64,000 nt of DNA from Devosia sp. (GCF_028290625.1 NZ_JAQGJM010000001.1:1-64000), one strand, 5' to 3'. Counted from the stretch's first letter, positions 9,383 through 17,607 are shown. Program-made: numbers and translations. Notes: generated by a model not told the origin, from the letters alone.

Positions 9383-9417
9383 GGTCAGCCGGTTCGTCCG
9401 GCTGGCCTTTTTGTTTG
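9383..9417 (+). terminator. Rho-independent terminator of ahcY
   Basis: Stem GGTCAGCCGG (9383-9392), loop TTCGT and CCGGCTGGCC (9398-9407), 10 bp with one G-T pair, followed by TTTTTGTTT. It starts 26 bases after the ahcY stop. Confidence 0.9.
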
Positions 9418-9486
9418 CCGCTGTTTGTTTCTGCTTCGTTCCCCGTCAAGTGGGCATATCAATGATTTGCCCGCTATGCACAGCCA

Positions 9487-9501
9487 TTAAGACTCTTTTA
9501 G
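9487..9501. promoter_or_regulatory. Candidate CtrA site overlapping a GANTC site, upstream of divL
   Basis: TTAA-N7-TTAG (9487-9490 and 9498-9501) is one base from the CtrA consensus TTAA-N7-TTAA. The spacer starts with GACTC, a CcrM GANTC methylation site. Further GANTC sites lie at 9504, 9530 and 9581. All are in the 318-base gap before divL, which otherwise shows only the ahcY terminator. Binding by CtrA is inference. Confidence 0.4.
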
Positions 9502-9674
9502 CCGATTCACGCGACCGGTATGGTGAAGTGATTCGGCGGTCAGGGGCGTAAGGCCGGCGAATGGGGCGGCAGGATCAATCGATTCGGCGTACGTCGCTCC
9601 GCTTTGAGTGCATGCGTTCCGGACCCGGAAAACGGGCCGGCCCTGGCATCGACAACAGTTTAAAGAGGCAGCGC

Positions 9675-12128
9675 ATGGCGCCGGATCGTTTCCGGAGACG
9701 TTGGGGATTCGCGGTACTAGGTGCCGCACCCCTGACCCTGATATCGGCTGTGCCCGCCCTCGCACAATCGAGCTCTGGCAATACTATCGGTGGCGCCGCG
9801 CCGCTGGCCATCGCCGTCGGTGCCGGAGGTTTCGCACTGGTCGCCATGGCCATCGTGCGCAACATGCTGGCTGACAGCAAGGCCGCAAGGCAACGCGCCG
9901 CTGAGCAGATCGCCAGCTTGCGCGCCCTGGTCGACGAATATGAAGTGCTGCTGTCGGGCACCCGGGAAGTCACCGTGTTCTGGACCGAAAATGGCACTGG
10001 CGGCGTCAAGTTTCTCGGGCAGGTGGCCTCGGTGTTGCCGCCCGGGCGGCAACCCGAAAGCGTGTTGAATTTCTCCTCGTGGCTCATTGGCGACGATGCC
10101 GACCGGCTGGCTCGCCTGCTTGAAGCCCTGCGCGTCGATGGCCATGCCTTCGCCGTCAGCCTCAAGGCGCTCGACGGGCGCGTGGTGCGGGCCAATGGCT
10201 GGGTACTGGGTGGCGGCGCGGCCCTGCGTCTGCGTCCGGCCTTCCTGCAGCCCGAACCCATGCCCGAGCTTGCCGTAACGTCCGCCACCGGCGATCTGGC
10301 CAGCGCCCGCGCCGTGCTGGCGATGATGGACAAGCCCGCTTTCGCCCGTGACACCTCTGGCCGGCTGGTGTTCGCCAATGCGGCCTATCTCAAGCTCGCC
10401 AAGGACCTGGGCAAGGCCGGCAGCGAGACTGCGCCGGCCGAACTGCTCGACGCGCCGCTGCTCAAGAGACACATGGCCGCCTGCGCCAACGGGCAAAAGG
10501 CGACGCTGCCGGTCGCCTGGCCGGAGCAGGGTGCATTCGAGCTGGTGGAATTTCCGCTCGAAAACGGCCGCGCCGGCTATTTCCGGCCTGCCGACGTGGC
10601 GGCCAAACCGGCCGATGGCACGCTGGCTCACATCACCGGCATTATCGGCGCGCTGGCCACCCCGATCGCCATTTTCAATGCCAATCGCGAGCTGGTGCAG
10701 TTCAACCAGGCCTATGCCAATCTCTGGCATCTCGATCCCAAATTCCTGGTGCTCGGCCTCGACGAACGCGCCATTTTGGACAAGCTGCGCACCGAGGGCA
10801 TGTTGCCCGCCGAAGTCGATTACCAGACCTGGCGCGCCCAGCACCTGACCTCCTATAGCCTCAAGGCGCCGCGCGAGAACGAGCCCTGGCACCTGCCCGA
10901 TGGCCGCACCATCAAGGTGATTGCGGCCCCAGCCGGCGCCAAGGGCGGCGTCATCTATGTGTTCGAGGACATTACCGAGCGCCTGAAACTGGAAAGCACC
11001 AACAAGGCCTTCACCAATGTGCAGCGCGAAACCATCAATGCGCTCAGCGAAGCGGTGGCGGTGTTCGGCACCAATGGCCGCCTGACCATTTCCAATCCAC
11101 GCCTGTCGGGGCTGTGGAAACTGCCGATGAACGAGCTGGGCCAAAGCCCCCATATCGACCAGATCGCCGAGGCCTCGGGCCGCGCCATGCCGGACGATGG
11201 CGCCAGCATCTGGCGCGACCTCAAGCGTGGCATCATTGATCTCAACCCGACCCGCTCGGACACGACCGGCCGTATCAATCGCGCCGATGGGCGGCTGCTG
11301 GATTATGCCATCACCCGCCTGCCCGACGGGCAGACCATGATGACCTTCCTCGATGTCACCGAAAGCGCCAGCTATTCCAAGGTGCTCAAGGAGCGCAACG
11401 ATGCGCTAGTCGCCGCCGACCTGCTCAAGGATGCTTTCGTCGAGAACGTCTCCTACGAACTGCGCTCGCCGCTGACCAATATCATAGGCTTCGCCGACCT
11501 GCTCGCCTCCAGCGAAGGCGGCGGGCTCACCGAGCGGCAGCGTTCCTACACCGATTATATCCGCGCCTCCTCGGTGACGCTGGGCGTGCTGATCGACAAT
11601 ATTCTGGACCTCGCCTCGGTCGATGCCGGCATTGCCGAGTTGCGGCCGGAACTGCAGGACGTCACTAGCCTTGTCGACAAGGCCCGCGCTGGCCTCTCGG
11701 CGACGTTCCCGGAAATCTCCGGCGAAAAGCCCATCAACCTCACGGTCGAAGTCGACGACCACTTGCCGCCCTTTATCGCCGACGGTACCCGCATCGTGCA
11801 GGTACTGTACAACCTGCTCTCCAACGCCGCGCGCTTCTCCCCGCCCGGCGGCGAGATCAAGCTGAGCGTCAGCGCCCGCAGCGAGCGCATGCTGTTCGTC
11901 ATCGAGGACGAGGGCCCGGGCCTGACCGACGAAATGAAGAACGCCATCCTGACCCGCATCGATGCACCGGCCGGCCGCCAGCGCGGCGCCGGCCTGGGGC
12001 TGGCCATCGTCAAGACCTTCGTCAACCTGCATGGCGGCACCATCACCGCCGAGCGCCGCGAACCGCGCGGCAGCCGCATCACCGTCAACCTGCCACGCGA
12101 CAGCGCCATGGCGGGCGTCGCCGAATAA
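9675..12128 (+). CDS. divL: PAS-containing histidine-kinase-like protein DivL (catalytic His replaced by Tyr)
   Basis: Cell-cycle regulator that in Caulobacter and rhizobia acts upstream of the CckA-CtrA phosphorelay. The 817-residue protein has two N-terminal hydrophobic segments (about 10-30 and 40-58), a long PAS-rich region (about 200-570), then HisKA- and HATPase_c-like domains. The H-box reads NVSYELRSPLT: Tyr594 stands where kinases have His, as in DivL. N box (NLLSNAARFSPPGG) and G boxes (DEGPGL, GLGLAIVK) are retained. The start at 9675 has AGAGG nine bases upstream; an in-frame ATG at 9561 lacks one. One-base overlap with tsaE (TAATG). Confidence 0.85.
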   Translation: MAPDRFRRRWGFAVLGAAPLTLISAVPALAQSSSGNTIGGAAPLAIAVGAGGFALVAMAIVRNMLADSKAARQRAAEQIASLRALVDEYEVLLSGTREVTVFWTENGTGGVKFLGQVASVLPPGRQPESVLNFSSWLIGDDADRLARLLEALRVDGHAFAVSLKALDGRVVRANGWVLGGGAALRLRPAFLQPEPMPELAVTSATGDLASARAVLAMMDKPAFARDTSGRLVFANAAYLKLAKDLGKAGSETAPAELLDAPLLKRHMAACANGQKATLPVAWPEQGAFELVEFPLENGRAGYFRPADVAAKPADGTLAHITGIIGALATPIAIFNANRELVQFNQAYANLWHLDPKFLVLGLDERAILDKLRTEGMLPAEVDYQTWRAQHLTSYSLKAPRENEPWHLPDGRTIKVIAAPAGAKGGVIYVFEDITERLKLESTNKAFTNVQRETINALSEAVAVFGTNGRLTISNPRLSGLWKLPMNELGQSPHIDQIAEASGRAMPDDGASIWRDLKRGIIDLNPTRSDTTGRINRADGRLLDYAITRLPDGQTMMTFLDVTESASYSKVLKERNDALVAADLLKDAFVENVSYELRSPLTNIIGFADLLASSEGGGLTERQRSYTDYIRASSVTLGVLIDNILDLASVDAGIAELRPELQDVTSLVDKARAGLSATFPEISGEKPINLTVEVDDHLPPFIADGTRIVQVLYNLLSNAARFSPPGGEIKLSVSARSERMLFVIEDEGPGLTDEMKNAILTRIDAPAGRQRGAGLGLAIVKTFVNLHGGTITAERREPRGSRITVNLPRDSAMAGVAE

Positions 12129-12547
12129 TGGAGCGGCTCCTCGCCGATGCCGAGGCGACCGACGCGTTGGGCGCCGAACTCGCGGCCAGCCTCAAGGCCG
12201 GCGACCTCGTGCTCCTGCTGGGCGATCTGGGCGCAGGCAAGACTGCCTTGGCCCGCGCCATCATCCGCACCCTGGCGGGTGATGCCGAACTCGACGTGCC
12301 CTCGCCGACCTTCGCTCTGGTGCAGCCCTATGACACGCCCAAGGGCGCGGTGCTGCATGCCGATCTCTATCGCCTGGGCGATCCACGCGAAATTGACGAA
12401 CTCGGCCTGCTCGATAATCCCGCCGCTATCGTGCTGGTGGAATGGCCGGAGCGCGCGCCCGAACTGTTCGACGCTGCCACGCTGATCGTGTCGCTGGCCA
12501 TCCCGCCGAATGGCGAGGGGCGGACCGCGACGCTTGAGCGCCGCTAG
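12128..12547 (+). CDS. tsaE: tRNA threonylcarbamoyladenosine biosynthesis ATPase TsaE
   Basis: ATPase partner of TsaB/TsaD in making t6A37 on ANN-decoding tRNAs. The 139-residue protein has the Walker A GDLGAGKT near residue 34, the SPTF(A/T)LVQ switch region, HADLYRL and the VEWPER segment. It is a stand-alone TsaE; some alphaproteobacteria fuse it to a phosphotransferase, which is not seen here. Its start shares a base with the divL stop. Confidence 0.93.
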   Translation: MERLLADAEATDALGAELAASLKAGDLVLLLGDLGAGKTALARAIIRTLAGDAELDVPSPTFALVQPYDTPKGAVLHADLYRLGDPREIDELGLLDNPAAIVLVEWPERAPELFDAATLIVSLAIPPNGEGRTATLERR

Positions 12548-12688
12548 GCCCACCCCTCTAACCCGTCCCAGCGCAGGGGCCGCTGGAGGGAATGGACCCA
12601 TAATGCCGCCACCCCGAACGGCGGGGATAAGTTTGCGCGGAACCGCTCACCCGTCTGGCAGTTGCTCTCGCTTGCGAAGGAGGCAGCC

Positions 12689-12868
12689 GTGCAAATCCCG
12701 CCATTCGAACCCGACGAGCCCAATCCCGGCCCGGTGCCGCCTGATCCCGACCCCCATCCGCTGACCGATCCACCCGAGCCTGGCGCGCCGCCGGCGCTAC
12801 CGCCCGATAGCGATCCGCCGCCCGATCCGGGCGAGCCGCCGGACCCGAGCCCGCTCAGAGCCGCTTGA
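12689..12868 (+). CDS. Small proline-rich protein, unknown function
   Basis: A 59-residue ORF from a GTG with a near-perfect AAGGAGG at 12677-12683. After MQIPPFEPDEP the protein is almost entirely Pro, Asp, Glu and Gly in irregular PPD/PDP repeats, strongly acidic and surely disordered, ending SPLRAA. No signal peptide or membrane segment. It overlaps the convergent DUF1810 gene by 14 bases. The Shine-Dalgarno is the best argument that it is real; GC-rich composition alone could give a spurious proline-rich frame. Not recognised beyond that. Confidence 0.5.
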   Translation: MQIPPFEPDEPNPGPVPPDPDPHPLTDPPEPGAPPALPPDSDPPPDPGEPPDPSPLRAA

Positions 12869-13277
12869 TGGTTTCGATATCCTCGACGCTGTCGAAAAAC
12901 GCCACCAGCGCGCGACGGAACAACGGTTCATGCGGCGCCGCGCGCGAGAACAAGGTCATCGAGGAATGAAACTTGAGATCGTCGGGCGTACCGAAGATTT
13001 CGAAAATGCTCGGCCCCGGCTCACTGGGAACGCCGGCCTTGTGCAGCACGGCGCGCGTGCATTGGCGCAACCGCTCGCCCAGGATGGGATGGTCAAAATA
13101 CTCCCGCGCCTCGCCCAGGCTGTGCAAAGCAAATCGCCGGGCGGTGGCGCTGTGGCCAAGCCCGGCAATCTGCGGAAAGATGAACCACATCCAGTGGCTG
13201 CGCTTTTCCCCGGCGCGCAATTCGGCGAGCGCCTGGGGATAAACGCCTTCCTGGGCGATGAGGAACTGGTCGAACAT
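12855..13277 (-). CDS. DUF1810 family protein
   Basis: Function unknown; the family is often annotated calpastatin-like in databases, without support. The 140-residue protein carries the family signature HWMWFIFPQIAGLGHSATAR (about 28-47), and DDLKFHSSMTLF near the C-terminus. ATG 13277 is used; an in-frame TTG at 13286 adds three residues. No clear Shine-Dalgarno. It is convergent with the proline-rich ORF and follows the DUF2171 gene on the same strand after 17 bases. Confidence 0.85.
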   Translation of the reverse strand: MFDQFLIAQEGVYPQALAELRAGEKRSHWMWFIFPQIAGLGHSATARRFALHSLGEAREYFDHPILGERLRQCTRAVLHKAGVPSEPGPSIFEIFGTPDDLKFHSSMTLFSRAAPHEPLFRRALVAFFDSVEDIETIKRL

Positions 13278-13294
13278 CGCCCGCAATAAGCCGA

Positions 13295-13552
13295 TCAGGC
13301 CTGACCGCCGTCCTGTTCTTCCTCGTAGAGCACGGCATTTGCCGCTGTAGCCGAGAGGCGGACCTTATCGCCCTCGATTTCTGCGACGAGCTGGCCTTCG
13401 ATAAAATGGTGATGGCCTTTATGGCTGCCTTCGCCGCTATCGGCCTTGGTCAGCTTGATGCGGCCGCCTTCGACCTTGTCGACCGTGCCGATATGCACGC
13501 CGTCGGCGCCGATGACTTCCATATGTTCCTTGATGCCGTCGAGATTGCTCAT
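13295..13552 (-). CDS. DUF2171 domain protein
   Basis: The 85-residue protein is a single PRC-barrel-like DUF2171 domain: MEVIGADGVHIGTVDKVEGG (11-30), a histidine-rich KGHHHF segment, and an acidic tail EEEQDG. The family is common in Hyphomicrobiales and function is not established. AGGAG eight bases before the ATG at 13552 decides the start; a longer frame upstream has no site and runs through the intergenic hairpin. Confidence 0.85.
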   Translation of the reverse strand: MSNLDGIKEHMEVIGADGVHIGTVDKVEGGRIKLTKADSGEGSHKGHHHFIEGQLVAEIEGDKVRLSATAANAVLYEEEQDGGQA

Positions 13553-13703
13553 GCTAACGCTCCTGCTGAGTTGGATAGGGAAACGTCGGGCAGGGCGGAT
13601 GGATGCATCGGCCCGAAGCGATGTCGCACTATCTTTTTGACGCTGGTGCCGGACGGATCCGGCACCCAGATGTGGGCCTTTGGCGTGTCGGAGGCAAGAC
13701 GGC

Positions 13704-15131
13704 TCAGGCCTCGGCCGGCACCAATTGCTCCAGCGGATCCATGGCGATGGTAGCCCGGCGCGTGCCCGGCACGAGGAATGCCACCGCGATTGCCAGCGTC
13801 GCGAGCCCCGCCATGGCGAGAAATCCGGCGACGAAGCCGATCTCGGCCGGCTGGCCATTGGCCTGCAGATTGCCGGTGACCAGCGCACTCATCAGTGCCG
13901 CCCCGATCGCCCCGCCGATGGTGCGCAGGTTTGAGTTCATGCCGCTGGCGACCCCGGTCTGCCCGGCCGGCGCCGTCTGCACGATCAGGCTGGCCATGGC
14001 GGCGATGCCGAAACCCAACCCCAGGCCGAACACCGTGCCGGCCACCGACACCTGCCACGGCGCGGCATGGAACAGCGCCAGGGCGGCACTGGACAGGGCC
14101 GTGAATGCCGCGCCCATTGCCAATTGGTACTTGAAGCCAACCGCATGCACGATCGGCCCGCTGGCAAAGCCGGCCACCGCCATCGCCACCAGCATGGGCA
14201 GCATGAGGAGGCCCGATTGCGTAACGCTGGCGCCGAAGCCGAAGCCCGCCGAGGCCGGCAATTGCGCCAGTTGCGGCAGGAAGGCGAAGACGCCGAACAT
14301 CGAGGCGCCGAACAGCAGGGCGGTCAGATTATTGGTCCAGATGCCGGGCAGGCGCATCAGCTTCATGTCGATCAGCGGATTGGCCGAGCGGATTTCCACT
14401 GCGATCCAGGCGGCGAATAGTGCGGCTGCCGCAATGAACAGGCCAATGACATTGCTGGACGCCCAGCCCCAGCGGGTGCCGAAGCTCAGCGGCAGCAGCA
14501 GGCTCACCAGCCAGCCAGCGAGCAGCACTGCGGCCAACCAGTTGATCTTGCCGCCAGTGCGCAGCGGAGACTCGGGAATGATAAACCGTGTCGCCGTGGC
14601 GCTGGCCACGAACAGCACCATGGGTATCCAGAACAGTCCGCGCCAGCCGAAGGCGCCTTCGATGGGACCGGCGAGGATTGTCCCCAGCCCCGAGCCGATG
14701 CCGATAATGGCCGACAGAGCGCCGATGATCGACGGCATGCGGGCGCTGGGGAATTCATCGCGCGCAATGCCATAGGTCAGCGGGAACACCGCGGCGCCGA
14801 ACCCCTGGATGACGCGACCGGCAATGACCAGTTCGATACTGGGGGCAAACGTGGCGACAAGACTGCCAAGCGCTGCGGCGCCCAGCGCGATGACGAGGGT
14901 GCGGCGTTTGCCGATCATGTCGCCGACCTTGCCCAGGATGGGCGTCGATACGGCCGCGGTGAGCAGCCACGCCGTCAGCGTCCAGGTGACGACGGCGGGC
15001 GTGGTGCCCAGATCGGCCTGGATGATGGGCAGCACCGGCACCAGCAGCGATTGCAGCATGGAGAAGATGGCGACATTGATCGCCAGAATAGGAAAGATAG
15101 CGGCGGCGGGGCCGCGCGTGGTGGAAGTCAT
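13704..15131 (-). CDS. MFS efflux transporter, DHA2 (EmrB/QacA-like) family
   Basis: Predicted proton-coupled drug or toxin exporter of the inner membrane. The 475-residue protein is hydrophobic throughout and of a length that suits about 14 membrane helices. Motif A is visible as LGKVGDMIGKRR between helices 2 and 3, and a motif-C-like GSGLGTILAGPIEGAFGWR around helix 5. Start 15131 has AAGGA; the frame extends to 15188 but that crosses the promoter. It is divergent from a TetR gene, with an operator in its promoter spacer, so it is very likely repressed by that regulator. Substrate unknown. Confidence 0.88.
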   Translation of the reverse strand: MTSTTRGPAAAIFPILAINVAIFSMLQSLLVPVLPIIQADLGTTPAVVTWTLTAWLLTAAVSTPILGKVGDMIGKRRTLVIALGAAALGSLVATFAPSIELVIAGRVIQGFGAAVFPLTYGIARDEFPSARMPSIIGALSAIIGIGSGLGTILAGPIEGAFGWRGLFWIPMVLFVASATATRFIIPESPLRTGGKINWLAAVLLAGWLVSLLLPLSFGTRWGWASSNVIGLFIAAAALFAAWIAVEIRSANPLIDMKLMRLPGIWTNNLTALLFGASMFGVFAFLPQLAQLPASAGFGFGASVTQSGLLMLPMLVAMAVAGFASGPIVHAVGFKYQLAMGAAFTALSSAALALFHAAPWQVSVAGTVFGLGLGFGIAAMASLIVQTAPAGQTGVASGMNSNLRTIGGAIGAALMSALVTGNLQANGQPAEIGFVAGFLAMAGLATLAIAVAFLVPGTRRATIAMDPLEQLVPAEA

Positions 15132-15149
15132 GGCTAACGTCCTTGTAAC

Positions 15150-15180
15150 TTGACTATCCGGAGGCAGGCTCCGATATAGA
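15150..15180 (+). promoter_or_regulatory. Candidate promoter of the tetR-family gene
   Basis: TTGACT (15150-15155) and TATAGA (15175-15180) with a 19-base spacer that contains operator copy 1. The spacer is long and the -10 only four of six, so this is tentative. It would give autoregulation. Confidence 0.4.
15159..15173. promoter_or_regulatory. TetR operator copy 1 (CGGAGG-N3-CCTCCG type)
   Basis: CGGAGGCAGGCTCCG, one mismatch from the palindrome shown by copies 2 and 3. Confidence 0.7.
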
Positions 15181-15198
15181 ACAGGCAAGACCTCAATG

Positions 15199-15213
15199 CG
15201 GAGGATGCCTCCG
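15199..15213. promoter_or_regulatory. TetR operator copy 2
   Basis: CGGAGGATGCCTCCG, a perfect 6-bp inverted repeat with a 3-base spacer, 40 bases centre to centre from copy 1. Confidence 0.75.
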
Positions 15214-15217
15214 GTTC

Positions 15218-15246
15218 TATATAGCGGAGGGGCCCTCCGCTTGCAA
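15218..15246 (-). promoter_or_regulatory. Promoter of the MFS efflux gene
   Basis: On the minus strand TTGCAA (15246-15241), exactly 17 bases, then TATATA (15223-15218). The spacer is filled by operator copy 3. It lies 87 bases before the MFS start. Confidence 0.65.
15225..15239. promoter_or_regulatory. TetR operator copy 3
   Basis: CGGAGGGGCCCTCCG, perfect, and extended by AG/CT to an 8-bp arm. It sits within the -35/-10 spacer of the MFS promoter, 26 bases from copy 2. Confidence 0.75.
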
Positions 15247-15267
15247 GGTCATTTCGGGAGACCAGCC

Positions 15268-15840
15268 ATGTCCGCAGCGGTGGACACCACATCTATTGCC
15301 GTCCAGCGCCCGCATCGTGCCGATGCGCGGCGCAATTTCGATGCACTGCTGACCGCGGCGCGCACCGCCTTTGGCGAAAACGGCACCGATGCCTCGCTGG
15401 AGGATATCGCGCGCCGCGCCGAGGTCGGCATCGGCACGCTCTACCGCAATTTCCCCACCCGCGCGGCGCTGATCGAGGCCGTCTATATCGATGGTGTCGA
15501 GGACCTGGTCCGGGCCGCCGCCGAGGTAGCAAGCCTGCCGCCCTGGGAGGCGCTGGAGCGCTGGCTCTGGCGCTTCGTCGACTACACCGCCACCAAGAAG
15601 GTGCTGATCGAGGCGCTTAACCGCGAATCCGCCATGATCAAATCCTGCCGCGACGCGTTCTTTCACGCCGGCGAACCACTGCTGCTGCGCGCCCAGGCCA
15701 GCGGCGACGCGCGGCCCGATACCAGCATCGATGATGTGATGCGCCTCATCGCCGGGGTCGCCGGGGTGAGTTTCCCCAACGCCGAACAGCGCCAGCGTGT
15801 GCTGGCCATGGCGATCGACGGGCTGCGGGTGCCGCGTTAG
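15268..15840 (+). CDS. TetR/AcrR family transcriptional regulator
   Basis: Predicted ligand-responsive repressor of the divergent efflux gene and of itself. The 190-residue protein has an N-terminal helix-turn-helix (about 20-65; ASLEDIARRAEVGIGTLYRN with recognition helix VGIGTLYRNFP) and a helical C-terminal ligand domain with SetR-type composition (WEALERWLWRFVDY). GGGAGA precedes ATG 15268. Upstream in-frame codons run through the operators and are not used. Inducer unknown. Confidence 0.9.
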   Translation: MSAAVDTTSIAVQRPHRADARRNFDALLTAARTAFGENGTDASLEDIARRAEVGIGTLYRNFPTRAALIEAVYIDGVEDLVRAAAEVASLPPWEALERWLWRFVDYTATKKVLIEALNRESAMIKSCRDAFFHAGEPLLLRAQASGDARPDTSIDDVMRLIAGVAGVSFPNAEQRQRVLAMAIDGLRVPR

Positions 15841-16006
15841 CGGCTGGGGCCAATCGAGATTCAGCTCAGGATGAGCCGAAAATGCCGGTTTTCGAGAACC
15901 GGACCGGAGCGTCCGTTGGCACGTGAGGACCGGAAGCGCAGACCCGAAGGGCCGCGCCGCGAATACTGGCATTTGCAGGCCAGCATCAGTTGAATGTCGA
16001 TCGGTC

Positions 16007-16408
16007 CTAGGCCGCGATGCGGTCGCTGCGTTCGAGATAGAGCGCATAGACCGTGGTGTCGCCGACCCGGGTTTCCACCCCCCAGGCATCGTAGTCATGG
16101 CCATTCTTGCTCATCACCCCGATCGGGGTGACAGCGACGACCAGCGCCTTGGGGGCGATCGCCATGCAGAACGGCTCGCCGATCTGGTTGGCGGTGAGGT
16201 AATAGGCGGCATACATGTCATCTGGCGCGTCGGCCTTGGCGATGGCCTCGACGGCGTCCAGCGTGTCGCAGAAAATGGTGCCACGAAACACCGGATCGGT
16301 GAAATCGTGCATTTCGCCTGCTGCCGGCGGCGCCGCCAACGTCCCCTGCGATCCGCCAATCATCACTGTGGCGGCCAGCGCCACGCTCCAGAACCAACCT
16401 TGCCGCAT
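16007..16408 (-). CDS. Small secreted protein, unknown function
   Basis: The 133-residue product begins with a signal peptide (MRQGWFWSVALAATVMIGG...LAAPP, probable cleavage after LAA near residue 26). The mature part of about 105 residues is mixed alpha/beta in appearance with two cysteines (FCDTLDA, FCMAIAP) that could pair in the periplasm. I do not recognise a named family. AGGAG before ATG 16408 sets the start; the frame extends to 16510 without support. Neighbours give no functional hint. Confidence 0.7.
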   Translation of the reverse strand: MRQGWFWSVALAATVMIGGSQGTLAAPPAAGEMHDFTDPVFRGTIFCDTLDAVEAIAKADAPDDMYAAYYLTANQIGEPFCMAIAPKALVVAVTPIGVMSKNGHDYDAWGVETRVGDTTVYALYLERSDRIAA

Positions 16409-16591
16409 CACCGCGCTCCTGGGCGGCCTGTCGGGCCACCGTTCATGACACAATGATGACACTATGAGCGCAGTTGCGGGGTAGCGCACAGAATTTCGCC
16501 GGTTTTGCACCGGAACGGCGGTGCGAAAGCGCTACACGGAGTGTGTTGTGGCGTTGGTGACAAAGCGCAATCGCCGTGTCTCCATCGACTC

Positions 16592-16894
16592 ATGGGGAAC
16601 ACGTACTTCGTCTACATCATGGCGAGCCGCAAACACGGCACGATCTATGTCGGCGTGACCAACGATCTTGTGCGGCGTGCCTACGAGCACCGCGAAGGCC
16701 TGGTTCCGGGCTTCACCAAAATCCATGGCTGCAAGGACCTCGTCTGGTTCGAGACCCACGAGGATATCAGCGAAGCGATTCTGCGCGAAAAGCGCATCAA
16801 GAAATGGCGCCGCGAGTGGAAGGATCGGTTGATCGCGGAAAGCAATGCCGACTGGTTTGATCTCTGGTGGGACATAACCGGCCAGCGGGCCTGA
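16592..16894 (+). CDS. GIY-YIG nuclease domain protein (UPF0213-like)
   Basis: Single-domain GIY-YIG protein of 100 residues: YFVYIMASRKHGTIYVGVTN carries the paired YVYI/YVGVT strands, followed by LVRRAYEHREG and the Glu-containing ILREKRIKKWRREWK helix. Stand-alone proteins of this type are widespread and their substrate is unknown; DNA cleavage is assumed from the fold. ATG 16592 is used; the frame upstream to 16505 is intergenic. Confidence 0.85.
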   Translation: MGNTYFVYIMASRKHGTIYVGVTNDLVRRAYEHREGLVPGFTKIHGCKDLVWFETHEDISEAILREKRIKKWRREWKDRLIAESNADWFDLWWDITGQRA

Positions 16895-16984
16895 TCACCG
16901 ATCCCTGCCATCCACTCGACACCGTGGGTGGGATGGTCTCGTGGCCCCGCGGGATTGACTTCGCACCACCCGTTCCCCAGCCCC

Positions 16985-17020
16985 GATGTCACCCCGGCGC
17001 AGGCCGGGGCCCATCCCGAT
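16985..17020 (-). repeat. Dispersed GC-rich intergenic unit, inverted copy
   Basis: GATGTCACCCCGGCGCAGGC and the following GGGGCCCATCCCGAT form the reverse complement of copies 1 and 2. It lies in the 248-base gap between the GIY-YIG gene and the HEPN gene, which shows nothing else. Confidence 0.65.
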
Positions 17021-17142
17021 ATGGTGCCCCAGCCGGAAGGTGGGTGGCGCTGACGGGACGACCTAGCGGTGCATGACGCGAACTCAGGATAGGCCCCACC
17101 TGGGTGCGCTGAGACGGCCAGATGCCAGCCGTCCTATCTTTA

Positions 17143-17607
17143 CTACGAAGTTGCTTGGACAACCCCATCTATCAGGCGGCGACTGAGGGCCACTAATTCT
17201 ATTAAGCGTTTAAGGCCAACGGAAGAGGTGCCGCCATGCGAGACCGAATTTCTAACCGCGTAACAAGAGGCAATAGCCTCCTTCACGTCGGGATTCGTCT
17301 CCACAAACTTCACAAAGTGACCATACCAATCAGTGTCAAATCGTACCAACAATTGGCCTATAGCCGCGCAGTCAAAGTTGTTGCCGCGTTGAAAATGAGA
17401 CTTAACGAAATTCAGAACTCGAGGGTGAGCGCGAGAATTTAACCTATTTAATAAGATGACTTCGACACAACGCTCGACGTTGCCGCAAACCAAAACTGCG
17501 CCGAAGCGACATAACTGACTCTGAATTTGTTCAGAGACGTCTTTGCCCTGGCACTGTTTAATAAAAGTTTCCAATGCTAAAAATCGACTATCCAACTGTG
17601 CTTGCAT
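17143..17607 (-). CDS. HEPN domain protein (putative RNase) of a DUF262-HEPN pair
   Basis: Helical protein of 154 residues with the HEPN ribonuclease motif R-x4-H at 119-124 (RNSVSH) after a long helical stretch, resembling RiboL-PSP/MAE_28990-type HEPN families. Such proteins are RNA-cleaving toxins or effectors in defence and toxin-antitoxin systems; activity here is inferred. Its ATG follows the stop of the DUF262 gene directly (TGAATG), so the pair is translationally coupled. Composition is visibly AT-richer than flanking genes, suggesting transfer. It could instead be a non-catalytic HEPN partner. Confidence 0.7.
   Translation of the reverse strand: MQAQLDSRFLALETFIKQCQGKDVSEQIQSQLCRFGAVLVCGNVERCVEVILLNRLNSRAHPRVLNFVKSHFQRGNNFDCAAIGQLLVRFDTDWYGHFVKFVETNPDVKEAIASCYAVRNSVSHGGTSSVGLKRLIELVALSRRLIDGVVQATS

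Noticed and set aside
603..13632. Exact 15-base match GCGATGTCGCACTAT at 603-617 and 13618-13632
   Set aside because: A match of this length is expected a few times by chance in 64 kb; flanking sequence does not continue the similarity.
13645..13666. Perfect 9-bp hairpin GGTGCCGGA/TCCGGCACC between the MFS and DUF2171 genes
   Set aside because: No T-run follows on either strand in the right direction, so it is not called a terminator. It may be a repeat.
15885..15912. Hairpin CCGGTT/AACCGG after the TetR gene
   Set aside because: Six-base stem with no T-run; not a convincing terminator.
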